Shown: piece after piece, positions 26,094 to 33,348 of the stretch
Position numbering within the stretch: position 1 is the first letter of the stretch
Layout of the letters: each line of letters begins with the position of its first letter
Assembly (NCBI GenBank): GCA_964431075.1
Contig: CAYSID010000010.1
Span: forward strand, 1-35,998
DNA from: CAYHSW01 sp964431075
GTDB lineage: Bacteria; Patescibacteriota; Microgenomatia; JAMCZE01
DNA: 35,998 bases
Direction: 5' to 3'
Notes under the pieces: model-generated
What the model was told of the DNA's origin: nothing
Database searches by the model: none
The model's input: only the letters and a program-made list of their open reading frames with translations
Position numbers and translations under genes: made by a program

Positions 26094-26872
26094 TCAGCGC
26101 AATTACTTTTATATATTGGCCGGAGGAGAAAGAGTTTTTGGAGAGTTCTTTAAAAAGCCTAGCGTTTTGTGATGAAATTATTGTTATTGATAACGGCGCG
26201 CCGGAAGAGGTTGTTAAAATTGCTAAAAAATATACCGGTAAAATTTATAAATCGAATGACCTAAGCTTTGCAGCAAGGCATAATTTAGGAAAAGAAAAAG
26301 CAAACGGCGACTGGCTGTTGTATATCGATAGCGATGAACGAGTTTCACTAAAATTAGCTGAAGAAATAAAAAATCTTGACAATAAATTTGATGCTTACCA
26401 GATAATGCGAATTGATTATCGTTTGGGTAAAAATTTTAAGACAATCGAAAATATTACCCGGTTGTTTAAAAGATCGAAACTAATCAACTGGACAGGAGAC
26501 ATACACGAGTCTTCACAGGTTGATGGAAAAATTGGTAAATTATCTGCGCCGCTTTATCATTTAACTCACAGAGATATTTTCTCGATGGTTTCAAAAACGA
26601 TTAATTTTTCAGAAAGAGAGGCTTTACTTCGATTGAATTCAGGACACCCACCAATTGTTTGGTGGCGGCTATTTAGAATTTTATTAACCGAGTTTGTTAA
26701 TCAAATACGTTCGGGGTGTTGGCGCCACGGAACTGAAGGCTGGATCGACAGCCTTTTACAAACCTTTTCAATGTTTATTGTCTACGCCCGCCTGTGGGAA
26801 CTCCAACAATCCAAAACCCCGATTCAAAAATATAAAGAGATTGATGAAAAAATTTTGAGTGAGGGTGTTTAG
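26090..26872 (+). CDS. WaaE-like GT2 glycosyltransferase
   Basis: 260 residues. It has the same layout as the gene before it, but the N-terminus is altered: FIYWPEEKEF replaces the usual T-H/Y-N-E-E, so the first nucleotide-binding motif is degenerate. VIDNGAPEEV (D34) and YIDSDERVSL (D80-D82) are intact, and WTGDIHESSQVDG matches the family's V-H-E segment. Lower GC than its neighbour. Probably acts on the cytoplasmic face on the same lipid-linked chain. The degenerate first motif may mean a changed donor, but activity is still plausible. Confidence 0.82.
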   Translation: MISAITFIYWPEEKEFLESSLKSLAFCDEIIVIDNGAPEEVVKIAKKYTGKIYKSNDLSFAARHNLGKEKANGDWLLYIDSDERVSLKLAEEIKNLDNKFDAYQIMRIDYRLGKNFKTIENITRLFKRSKLINWTGDIHESSQVDGKIGKLSAPLYHLTHRDIFSMVSKTINFSEREALLRLNSGHPPIVWWRLFRILLTEFVNQIRSGCWRHGTEGWIDSLLQTFSMFIVYARLWELQQSKTPIQKYKEIDEKILSEGV

Positions 26873-26874
26873 CC

Positions 26875-27885
26875 ATGAGGGTAGGAATGTTTTCGCCGTA
26901 TTTGGACACGATGGGTGGAGGAGAGCGGTATTTTATAACGGCCGCCAGGTATTTTTTGGAAAGAGGCGATGATGTTGATATTTTTTGGAGGGAGAATATT
27001 GTCAAGAAAGTTCAGGAGCGTTTTGGAATTAATCTAGAGGGTGTTGGTTTCAAGCAGGGTTTTAAAACTTTTGGGTATGACCTTATTTTCTTTTTATCTG
27101 ATGGCAGCCTGCCGCTAAGTTTCGCCAAAAAAAATATAATCCATTTTCAAGTCCCCTTTACCCGCGCCTCACATGATTTATTGACAAAAATAAAGTTGAT
27201 TAACTCCGTTGTCGTTTGTAATTCCAAATTCACTAAGGCGCATATTGATAAAGCCTTCGAAATCGACAGTAAGGTTATTTACCCGCCCGTTGATGTGGAC
27301 AATTTCAGAATTGGGAAAAAAGAAAATATAATTGTGAGCGTGGGCCGGTTTTTTGCCCCAATGCACCCCAAGAAGCAGGAGTTAATGGTTGAGAAATTTT
27401 TGGAAATGAAACCTAAGGGCTGGGAGCTGATTTTGATTGGAGGAGTTACCGGCAGCCAGTCACTAAAGTCGGTTGAAGAACTGAGAAAAAAGGTTGGTAG
27501 GGGAGACAATATAAAAATTATTACGGACGCATCCTTTGAAAGGTTAAAAGAATACTATTCAAAGGCCAAGATTTTTTGGCACGCCGCCGGGTTTGGAGAA
27601 GACCTGAAAAATCACCCGGAGCGGGGAGAGCATTTTGGAATGACAACGGTTGAGGCGATGGCAGCAGGCTGTGTCCCGGTATGTTTCGCGGGGGGAGGAC
27701 AAACGGAAATAATTGATAATGGCCTTAACGGTTATTTATGGAGGGATGTAGATGGGTTAAGGGAGGCCACGATCCGTCTTATTACCGAAGACAAATTGCG
27801 CCGGAAAATGTTAGTGGAGGCGATTGGAAAATCCGCGCAATTCAGCGTTAAGAGATTTTACCTCGCTTTGGAGGCAATTGTATGA
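26875..27885 (+). CDS. GT4-family glycosyltransferase
   Basis: 336 residues, GT-B fold. N-terminal MRVGMFSPYLDTMGGGERYF is the acceptor-side glycine-rich loop. The C-terminal half has SVGRFF, LILIGG and the donor-binding EHFGMTTVEAMAAG, with E252 and E260 as the E-x7-E pair. It is a cytoplasmic retaining enzyme using a nucleotide sugar, and the only GT4 in the window. GAGGGTG upstream may serve as ribosome binding site, two bases after the preceding stop. The end overlaps the YfhO gene by four bases. It is similar to mannosyltransferases of the WbdA/ALG2 type, but specificity cannot be assigned. Confidence 0.87.
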   Translation: MRVGMFSPYLDTMGGGERYFITAARYFLERGDDVDIFWRENIVKKVQERFGINLEGVGFKQGFKTFGYDLIFFLSDGSLPLSFAKKNIIHFQVPFTRASHDLLTKIKLINSVVVCNSKFTKAHIDKAFEIDSKVIYPPVDVDNFRIGKKENIIVSVGRFFAPMHPKKQELMVEKFLEMKPKGWELILIGGVTGSQSLKSVEELRKKVGRGDNIKIITDASFERLKEYYSKAKIFWHAAGFGEDLKNHPERGEHFGMTTVEAMAAGCVPVCFAGGGQTEIIDNGLNGYLWRDVDGLREATIRLITEDKLRRKMLVEAIGKSAQFSVKRFYLALEAIV

Positions 27886-29735
27886 AAATGCTGGCGCCGC
27901 TTGATTTGATTGTAGGTATGTTTCACCCTTGGCGGGATTTTTTTGGGAATCTGCCGTTTAAAAATTTTATTATTACCGATCCGGTGCGCCAACAGATTCC
28001 CTGGCGGTATGAAGTTATCGATCAACTTAAAAATGGGGTTTTCCCGCTATGGAATCCTTATAATTTTGCCGGTACGCCGCTTCTTGCCAATATCCAATCG
28101 GCGGTTTTTTATCCTTTAAATGTTCTGTTTTTTATCTTTAGTTTTCCTCTTGCCTGGTCAATTTATATTTATTTATCTCTAATTCTGGGTTTCCTTTTTA
28201 TGTTTTTATATTTGAGAAATTTAAAATTAAAAAATTACGCCTCTCTTTTTGGGTCGATAGTTTTTGCTTTATGCGGTTTTAACATTGCCTGGCTGGAAAA
28301 CGGGGTTTTGACACATACGTTACTCTGGTTGCCGCTAATTTTATGGTCGATTGATAGAAAAAAATATACCTGTTTTCTCCTTGCCTTATTCTCTTCGTTT
28401 ATGGCTGGTCACTGGCAAACATTTTTTTATGTTTTCATTTTTTCTTCTATATACCTGATACTTAGAAAACGGTTTAAACTTTTTTTAATTTTTCCAATAT
28501 TTATACTTTTGTCATTACCCCAATTATTGCCTTCGTTACAGTTTATCAGTCTGTCTGCGCGGGCATCGGATCAAGTTTGGACGACCAATCCGGGGTGGTT
28601 TATCCCTTGGCAAAATTTAATTCAATTCATCTCCCCTGATTTTTTTGGGAATCCATCAACCCTGAATTACACGGGTATTTTTTCCTACCAGGAATTTATC
28701 GGCTATGTTGGAATTCCCGGCTTAATTTTTGCTTTTAGCGCGTTATTTATAAAGCGCAAAATAATTAGGTTTTTTGCAGGCGCGGTATTAACAGGCCTCC
28801 TCTTTGCCGTCGCGACCCCGATTGCAAAAATACCTTTTATTTTAGATTTTCCCCTGGTTTCCTCCGCCATGCCAACCCGCCTTCTTTCAATTATTGACTT
28901 TTCTTTAGCAGCCCTTGCCGCGTTCGGTTTAAATCACTACGATGTTACGAAATATCGTAGTAAATATGTTTTTGGCAGTTTTTTATTTGTTTTAGGAATG
29001 TTATGGATATTTTGGCCGACGAAATATTTATTACTTTCCTCCGGTCTTCTGTTATTAACTTTTATTTTTAAAAATCGCCCTAAAATAATATTTATAATTT
29101 TAATCGCCGATCTGGGCTTTTTCACTTTTAAATTTTTACCATTTAGTGATTCAAAGTCCTTTTATCCTTCGACAAAAGTTACAGAATTTTTACGACAGAA
29201 TACGCGGGACCACTCTCGGTTCATGACTTTAAACGACGAAATTTTTCCCCCGAATTTTAATATCATATATAAACTCCAAAGCGTCAATGGCTATGACCCA
29301 TTGTATTTAAAAAGTTACTCTGACTTGGTTGGCGGCGGCAACAGGATTATCGTTCCTAAAGATTATAAAAATCCCGTTTTTAACGAATTGGGTGTCAAAT
29401 ATATTTTGACTTTTGACACCATTGATTATCCCTTGGTTTTTCAGGAGGGAAAAACCAAAGTTTATTTAAATCCTTATGTTTTGCCTCGTGTTTCCGGCAA
29501 CTCCAAAATAATTTCCTACGAGCCAAATAAGGTTGTTGTGTCTACAATGAACAATGAACCAAGTCTACTTGTGTTGTCAGACATGTACTATCCCGGTTGG
29601 CAGGTCTATATTGACGGCGTTCTTTCCAAAATTCTCCCCACCCCTTATAATTTCCGAAGTGTAGAAGTTCCGGCCGGTAAGCACGAAGTGGTTTTTAAGT
29701 ACGATGTCTTCGTGTCATTGCGGGGAACGCGGTGA
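27882..29735 (+). CDS. YfhO-like membrane protein lacking both terminal helices
   Basis: 617 residues against 758 in the intact paralogue. The protein starts at MKMLAPLDLIVGMFHPW, the loop that normally follows helix 1; an in-frame TAA upstream shows that no longer form exists. It keeps NPYNFAGTPLLANIQ, about eleven helices, VNGYDPLYLKSY and the beta domain with YYPGWQVYIDGV and VPAGK. After VVFKYD, where a last helix is expected, the sequence becomes VFVSLRGTR and stops inside a GTCATTGCG...GCAATC repeat. A 28-bp palindromic element is in frame at 28936. SD GGAGG precedes the start. Function may be impaired or altered. Confidence 0.76.
   Translation: MKMLAPLDLIVGMFHPWRDFFGNLPFKNFIITDPVRQQIPWRYEVIDQLKNGVFPLWNPYNFAGTPLLANIQSAVFYPLNVLFFIFSFPLAWSIYIYLSLILGFLFMFLYLRNLKLKNYASLFGSIVFALCGFNIAWLENGVLTHTLLWLPLILWSIDRKKYTCFLLALFSSFMAGHWQTFFYVFIFSSIYLILRKRFKLFLIFPIFILLSLPQLLPSLQFISLSARASDQVWTTNPGWFIPWQNLIQFISPDFFGNPSTLNYTGIFSYQEFIGYVGIPGLIFAFSALFIKRKIIRFFAGAVLTGLLFAVATPIAKIPFILDFPLVSSAMPTRLLSIIDFSLAALAAFGLNHYDVTKYRSKYVFGSFLFVLGMLWIFWPTKYLLLSSGLLLLTFIFKNRPKIIFIILIADLGFFTFKFLPFSDSKSFYPSTKVTEFLRQNTRDHSRFMTLNDEIFPPNFNIIYKLQSVNGYDPLYLKSYSDLVGGGNRIIVPKDYKNPVFNELGVKYILTFDTIDYPLVFQEGKTKVYLNPYVLPRVSGNSKIISYEPNKVVVSTMNNEPSLLVLSDMYYPGWQVYIDGVLSKILPTPYNFRSVEVPAGKHEVVFKYDVFVSLRGTR
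28936..28963 (+). repeat. Palindromic element A, copy 3
   Basis: ACTACGAT...ATATCGTAGTAA, 23 of 28 positions equal to copy 1 and to copy 2 read on the minus strand. It is in frame in the YfhO-like gene but in a different phase, read as HYDVTKYRSK, in a polar loop. Three of its differences (at element positions 6, 9 and 10) remove a TAA that would otherwise fall in this phase. Confidence 0.75.
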
Positions 29736-29745
29736 CGAGGCAATC
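29714..29745. repeat. GTCATTGCG...GCAATC dispersed-type repeat
   Basis: GTCATTGCGGGGAACG, then CGGTGACGAGGCAATC, closely fits a repeat I recognise from many bacterial genomes (GTCATTGCGAGGA...GACGAAGCAATC). It is an imperfect palindrome with ATTGC and GCAAT ends. It supplies the last codons and the TGA stop of the YfhO gene and fills the space up to five bases before the HIT gene start. Confidence 0.7.
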
Positions 29746-29750
29746 TTTTT

Positions 29751-30221
29751 ATGAGCAATAAATTATTTTCAATCGCAAAAACTAGTTTAGAGAGTATATT
29801 AGTTGATTCGGGTTTCACAACTCTTCTTCGAAATATTATCCCAGTTAAGAAAGTCTTTGAGGATGATTTAGTTTTTGCTTTTTGCCATCCGAAGCCGTTT
29901 TGGAAAAAACATATAGTCATTGTGCCGAAAAAGAAAATATCTGTTTTAGATCAAGCAAAAGAAGGCGATTTTCAAGTCGTGGGTCATATTTGTAAAATCG
30001 CGGCAAAACTGGTTAAAGATTTTGGTTTTGAAAAAATGGGATATAGAATAATCACAAATGGTGGAAAATATCAAAAAGTAAAATATTTACACTTCCATCT
30101 AGGAATTGGAAAACAAATTCAAACAGACGAAGACGGGTTAATAATTCCTTACCGGAAAATTAGCTTCGCAGGTGTAACTCCTGCGAATGTAAAATATGAC
30201 ATATTCAGTAGTTATCACTAA
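29751..30221 (+). CDS. HIT-family protein
   Basis: 156 residues. Conserved HIT features: EDDLVFAFCHPKPFWKKHIVIVPKKKI (positions 37-63), NGGKYQKVKYLHFHLGIG (103-120). The active-site signature H-x-H-x-H appears as YLHFHL: the last two His (114, 116) remain and the first is Tyr112. HIT proteins hydrolyse or transfer nucleotides (AMP-lysine, dinucleoside polyphosphates). Its place among glycosyltransferases suggests a nucleotide-sugar or nucleotide-monophosphate role, but that is inference. The C-terminus past residue 138 is built from a palindromic repeat (FAGVTPAN), followed by codons overlapping the next gene by 26 bases. No ribosome binding site. Confidence 0.82.
   Translation: MSNKLFSIAKTSLESILVDSGFTTLLRNIIPVKKVFEDDLVFAFCHPKPFWKKHIVIVPKKKISVLDQAKEGDFQVVGHICKIAAKLVKDFGFEKMGYRIITNGGKYQKVKYLHFHLGIGKQIQTDEDGLIIPYRKISFAGVTPANVKYDIFSSYH
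30165..30187. repeat. Palindromic element B, copy 2, inside HIT gene
   Basis: TTCGCAGG and CCTGCGAA around TGTAACT: an exact reverse-orientation copy of the intergenic element at 16598-16620. Here it is in frame and encodes FAGVTPAN near the HIT protein C-terminus. Confidence 0.75.
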
Positions 30222-31113
30222 TTATAACGGGGCGGAGATTTTGAAGAAAAACATTCCAAAAGTGGTGGAGGCGTGTCCTGACGCTTTAGAAATAATAGTG
30301 GTCGATGATTGTTCGACGGACAACTCAATAAAAACTCTTAAACAATTGAGTTTAAAGTTTAAGGGCTTAAAGTTTAAAAAAACGAATAAAAATAGTGGTT
30401 TTTCAACGGCAACTAATCTTGGAGTTAGCAAAGCGAAAGGAGATCTTGTCGTCTTGTTAAACAGCGACGTAATCCCTCACAAAGGTTTTTTAGAAACTGT
30501 TTTGCCGCATTTTAAAAATGATAAGTTGTTTGCTGTTGGATTGCATGATATTGACGATGCTGGGGTTTCTCGCGGGCGGGGAGTGGGGAAATTTATCCGG
30601 GGATTTTTGATGCACCGGCCGGGGGAAATAAAATCGGATATTAGTATGTGGGCAAGTTGTGGCAGCGGGGTTTTTAATCAGGCAATTTGGAATAAAATCG
30701 GCGGGTTGGATACAGTTTATAACCCCGCCTATGGCGAGGACTGGGATCTTGGCTACCGGGCTTGGAAAATGGGCTACGAAATTTTATTTGAGAAAAATGC
30801 GGTTGTTGAACACCATCACGAAGAAGGCGCCTTACGGAAGAGATATTCGGGTTTTTATAGAAAGGCAGTTGCGTTTTGCAATCAAAATATTTTTGTTTTA
30901 AAAAATATTACCGAGACAAAATATTTATTAAGTTATTTATTTTTTTTACCCTATCACTTAATTTATAAATTTGATTTGTCTTTTTGGTATGGATTTTTAC
31001 TATTTTTATTTAAAATTCCAAAAATTAATAAAATAAATTTCGTAAAATCAGACCAGGAAATAATTAAAAAGTTTGAACCGGAATTTACCGCTAAAAATGA
31101 AGAAATCTTTTAA
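30196..31113 (+). CDS. WbbL/rhamnosyltransferase-like GT2 glycosyltransferase
   Basis: 305 residues. GT-A motifs: VVITNYNGAEI, VVDDCSTDNS (D37-D38), LLNSDVIP (N89-D91), then CGSGVFNQAIW and GEDWDLGYRAWKMGY, the acceptor-side ED pair typical of inverting rhamnosyl-type enzymes. A hydrophobic segment near residues 235-262 may bind the membrane. Acts on the cytoplasmic face with an NDP-sugar, probably extending the lipid-linked chain. A GTTTAAAG tandem tract encodes LSLKFKGLKFKK (residues 51-62). It overlaps the HIT gene by 26 and the next GT2 by 17 bases. Confidence 0.86.
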   Translation: MTYSVVITNYNGAEILKKNIPKVVEACPDALEIIVVDDCSTDNSIKTLKQLSLKFKGLKFKKTNKNSGFSTATNLGVSKAKGDLVVLLNSDVIPHKGFLETVLPHFKNDKLFAVGLHDIDDAGVSRGRGVGKFIRGFLMHRPGEIKSDISMWASCGSGVFNQAIWNKIGGLDTVYNPAYGEDWDLGYRAWKMGYEILFEKNAVVEHHHEEGALRKRYSGFYRKAVAFCNQNIFVLKNITETKYLLSYLFFLPYHLIYKFDLSFWYGFLLFLFKIPKINKINFVKSDQEIIKKFEPEFTAKNEEIF

Positions 31114-31783
31114 ATTATCAGTCATTATGCCGGTTTATAACGAAGTAAACACGGTTGAGGAGATTATTCGCCGGGTATTAAGACGACGGGAAGTGTATGA
31201 ACTGGTAGTCGTTGACGATGGATCGACAGACTCGACGGTTCAAAAGTTAAAAGGTTTAAAGTGTAAAAAGTTAACAATCGTTTATAAAGATAGAAATGAA
31301 GGGAAGGGTGCGGCAATAAAAACAGGTTTAGAGACGGCGACAGGGACGCATATCATTATTCAGGATAGTGATTTAGAATACGATCCCCGGGACTACCGAA
31401 TAATGATTGCCCAAGTATTGGAAGGAAAAGCCGAGGTTGTTTATGGGTCGCGGTTTTACGGTCCTCACAAAAATATGTTGTTCTGGCACAAACTGGCAAA
31501 TGACGCGCTCAATTTATTAGTCAATATTCTATTTGATACGACGATTTCCGACTGCGAGACCTGCTATAAACTTATCCCTGCGGAACTGTTAAGATCTCTA
31601 AAAATAACTTCGGCCCGTTTTGATTTTGAAATCGAGGTTACCTGTAAAATTCTAAAACAGGGGATTAGAATCTGGGAAGTTCCGATTTCTTACGCCGGGA
31701 GAGAATACAAGGACGGAAAAAAAATAAAATTTCGTGACGGCGTGACCGCCTTTTTACGAGTCTTGCAATACAGATTTTTATGA
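31097..31783 (+). CDS. Dpm1-like GT2 glycosyltransferase
   Basis: 228 residues from the ATG giving MKKSFKLSVIMPVYNE; a longer upstream start would only read the neighbour's tail. Motifs: VVDDGSTDST (D40-D41), NEGKGAAIKTGL, QDSDLEYDPRDY (D90-D92) and GSRF, then DCETCYKLIP. The QDxDLEYDP and DxETCYK patterns are typical of bacterial Dpm1-like polyprenol-phosphate glucosyl- or mannosyltransferases. It lacks C-terminal helices. A GTTTAAAG-like tract encodes QKLKGLKCKK at residues 49-58. The ATGA overlap with the GT39 gene that follows suggests the two act as a donor-maker and donor-user pair. Confidence 0.89.
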   Translation: MKKSFKLSVIMPVYNEVNTVEEIIRRVLRRREVYELVVVDDGSTDSTVQKLKGLKCKKLTIVYKDRNEGKGAAIKTGLETATGTHIIIQDSDLEYDPRDYRIMIAQVLEGKAEVVYGSRFYGPHKNMLFWHKLANDALNLLVNILFDTTISDCETCYKLIPAELLRSLKITSARFDFEIEVTCKILKQGIRIWEVPISYAGREYKDGKKIKFRDGVTAFLRVLQYRFL

Positions 31784-33348
31784 AACATAAGGTTATTTTT
31801 ATTTTTATAATAATTCTCGCGGTAATTCTTAGATTTTGGGATCTTGGAAAAAACCCGCCGGGAATAAATCTTGACGAGGCGGCAATCGGCTATAACGCCT
31901 ATTCTATTTTAAAGACCGGCCGGGATGAATACGGGCAGTTTTTACCACTACAGTTTCGCTCTCTCGATGACTATAAACCTCCGTTATATATTTATCTAAC
32001 CGTTCCATCAGTGGCAATTTTTGGTCTTAACGAATTTGCCGTAAGATTTCCCTCCGCCTTATTGGGAGTTATGGCCGTAATTATAGTTTATTTTTTAACC
32101 AAGGAATTATTTCAAATTTCAAATTTCAAATTTCAAATTGCGCTAGTAGCAGCATTTCTGCTGGCAATTTCTCCCTGGCATATCCAGTTTACGAGAACCG
32201 CTTATGAAACCGGTAGTTTAGCCTTTTTTACGACGGCGGGACTTTTGTTTTTTCTTTATGGCTTGAAGAATAAAAAATTTTTTATTATTTCAGCGTTTTT
32301 TTTTGGCCTTGAGTTATACTTGTATCAGGCCGCGAAGGTATTTGTGCCGTTATTTGCGATTATTGTCTCTTCAATCTATTTTAGAAAATCTTTAGCAATA
32401 TTTTGGGCGGTTTTTATTTTATTTTTTATCCCAGTGTTGGCGCTGTCGGCCTCAAAAGATGGCCGGTTACGGGCTTATGGCGTCAGCATTTTTCAGGATG
32501 TTCGGCCGCATGAGGAAAATTTGGCTTTAAAAACGCAGGATTGGCTTAGAAATGACAATAAATCCGCGATGATTTTCCATCCGGAGTTATTAGAGTTTGC
32601 CCCAAAAATAATAACAAATTATTTACTTCATCTCTCACCGCAATTTTTATTTGGGTTAAATCTGGGCGATAAGGTTAACTATGTGCCCAACGTCGGTCTA
32701 ATGTATTTGTGGGAACTGCCATTTTTACTGGCCGGTTTTCATTATTTGGCTAAAACCAAGAAACCATTTTTAATCCTGATTTGTTGGGTGTTATTGGCAC
32801 CTATTCCGGCCTCGATAACTAACAATTTACCCTCATCGATTCGTACTGCCGTTTTTTTACCGTCATTTCAAATAATTACCGCGATTGGGATATTGGAAAT
32901 TGTTAAAAAATACAAATTTATCGGTTATTGGGTATTGGCAATTGGCTTATTGAGTTTATCGTTTTATCTCCACATGCTCTTTGTTCATGCCCCGGTTCTG
33001 CAAAGCAGGACCTGGTACGCCGGGTATAAAGATTTAGTTTTAAAATCGGCGCAATTGTCCCCCGGCCACGACAGGGTTATCGTTTCGAACAGGCTTGATC
33101 AGCCGCTGAATTTTTACCAATTTTTTTTAAAATACGACCCGGAAAGGTATCAAAAGGTTGACGGCGGACGGATCTCGGGAGGGTTTGCTGAAAATGATAA
33201 TCATTTGGCAAATTTTTACTTTCGCCAGAATTTAAACTATGACATGGAACGACGGACCGGGCGGCCTTTGTTTGTAGGTTTACCGGATGAATTTCCGTCC
33301 AATGTGGTTCCTTTGGCAAAATTTCCTTTTGCCATAATCGCTCAGTGA
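31780..33348 (+). CDS. GT39 (PMT/ArnT-like) membrane glycosyltransferase
   Basis: 522 residues. First helix, then NPPGINLDEAAIGYNAYS (D32-E33 as the acidic catalytic-type pair), SLDDYKPPLYIYL, VRFPSALLGV and SPWHIQFTR, all classical for PMT_2-type GT-C enzymes that use a polyprenyl-phosphate sugar on the outer face. About eleven helices and a soluble C-terminal domain. It forms a tandem series with the next gene and the last one of the window. A tandem TTTCAAA tract (32110-32139) adds NFKFQ after TKELFQIS, just where paralogues read TKELFGTPH or TKDLFKNR. Confidence 0.9.
   Translation: MKHKVIFIFIIILAVILRFWDLGKNPPGINLDEAAIGYNAYSILKTGRDEYGQFLPLQFRSLDDYKPPLYIYLTVPSVAIFGLNEFAVRFPSALLGVMAVIIVYFLTKELFQISNFKFQIALVAAFLLAISPWHIQFTRTAYETGSLAFFTTAGLLFFLYGLKNKKFFIISAFFFGLELYLYQAAKVFVPLFAIIVSSIYFRKSLAIFWAVFILFFIPVLALSASKDGRLRAYGVSIFQDVRPHEENLALKTQDWLRNDNKSAMIFHPELLEFAPKIITNYLLHLSPQFLFGLNLGDKVNYVPNVGLMYLWELPFLLAGFHYLAKTKKPFLILICWVLLAPIPASITNNLPSSIRTAVFLPSFQIITAIGILEIVKKYKFIGYWVLAIGLLSLSFYLHMLFVHAPVLQSRTWYAGYKDLVLKSAQLSPGHDRVIVSNRLDQPLNFYQFFLKYDPERYQKVDGGRISGGFAENDNHLANFYFRQNLNYDMERRTGRPLFVGLPDEFPSNVVPLAKFPFAIIAQ
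32110..32139 (+). repeat. TTTCAAA tandem tract inside GT39 gene
   Basis: Four copies of TTTCAAA in a row, in frame. The two GT39 paralogues downstream have unrelated sequence at this loop, so the tract looks like a recent lineage-specific expansion. Confidence 0.7.
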
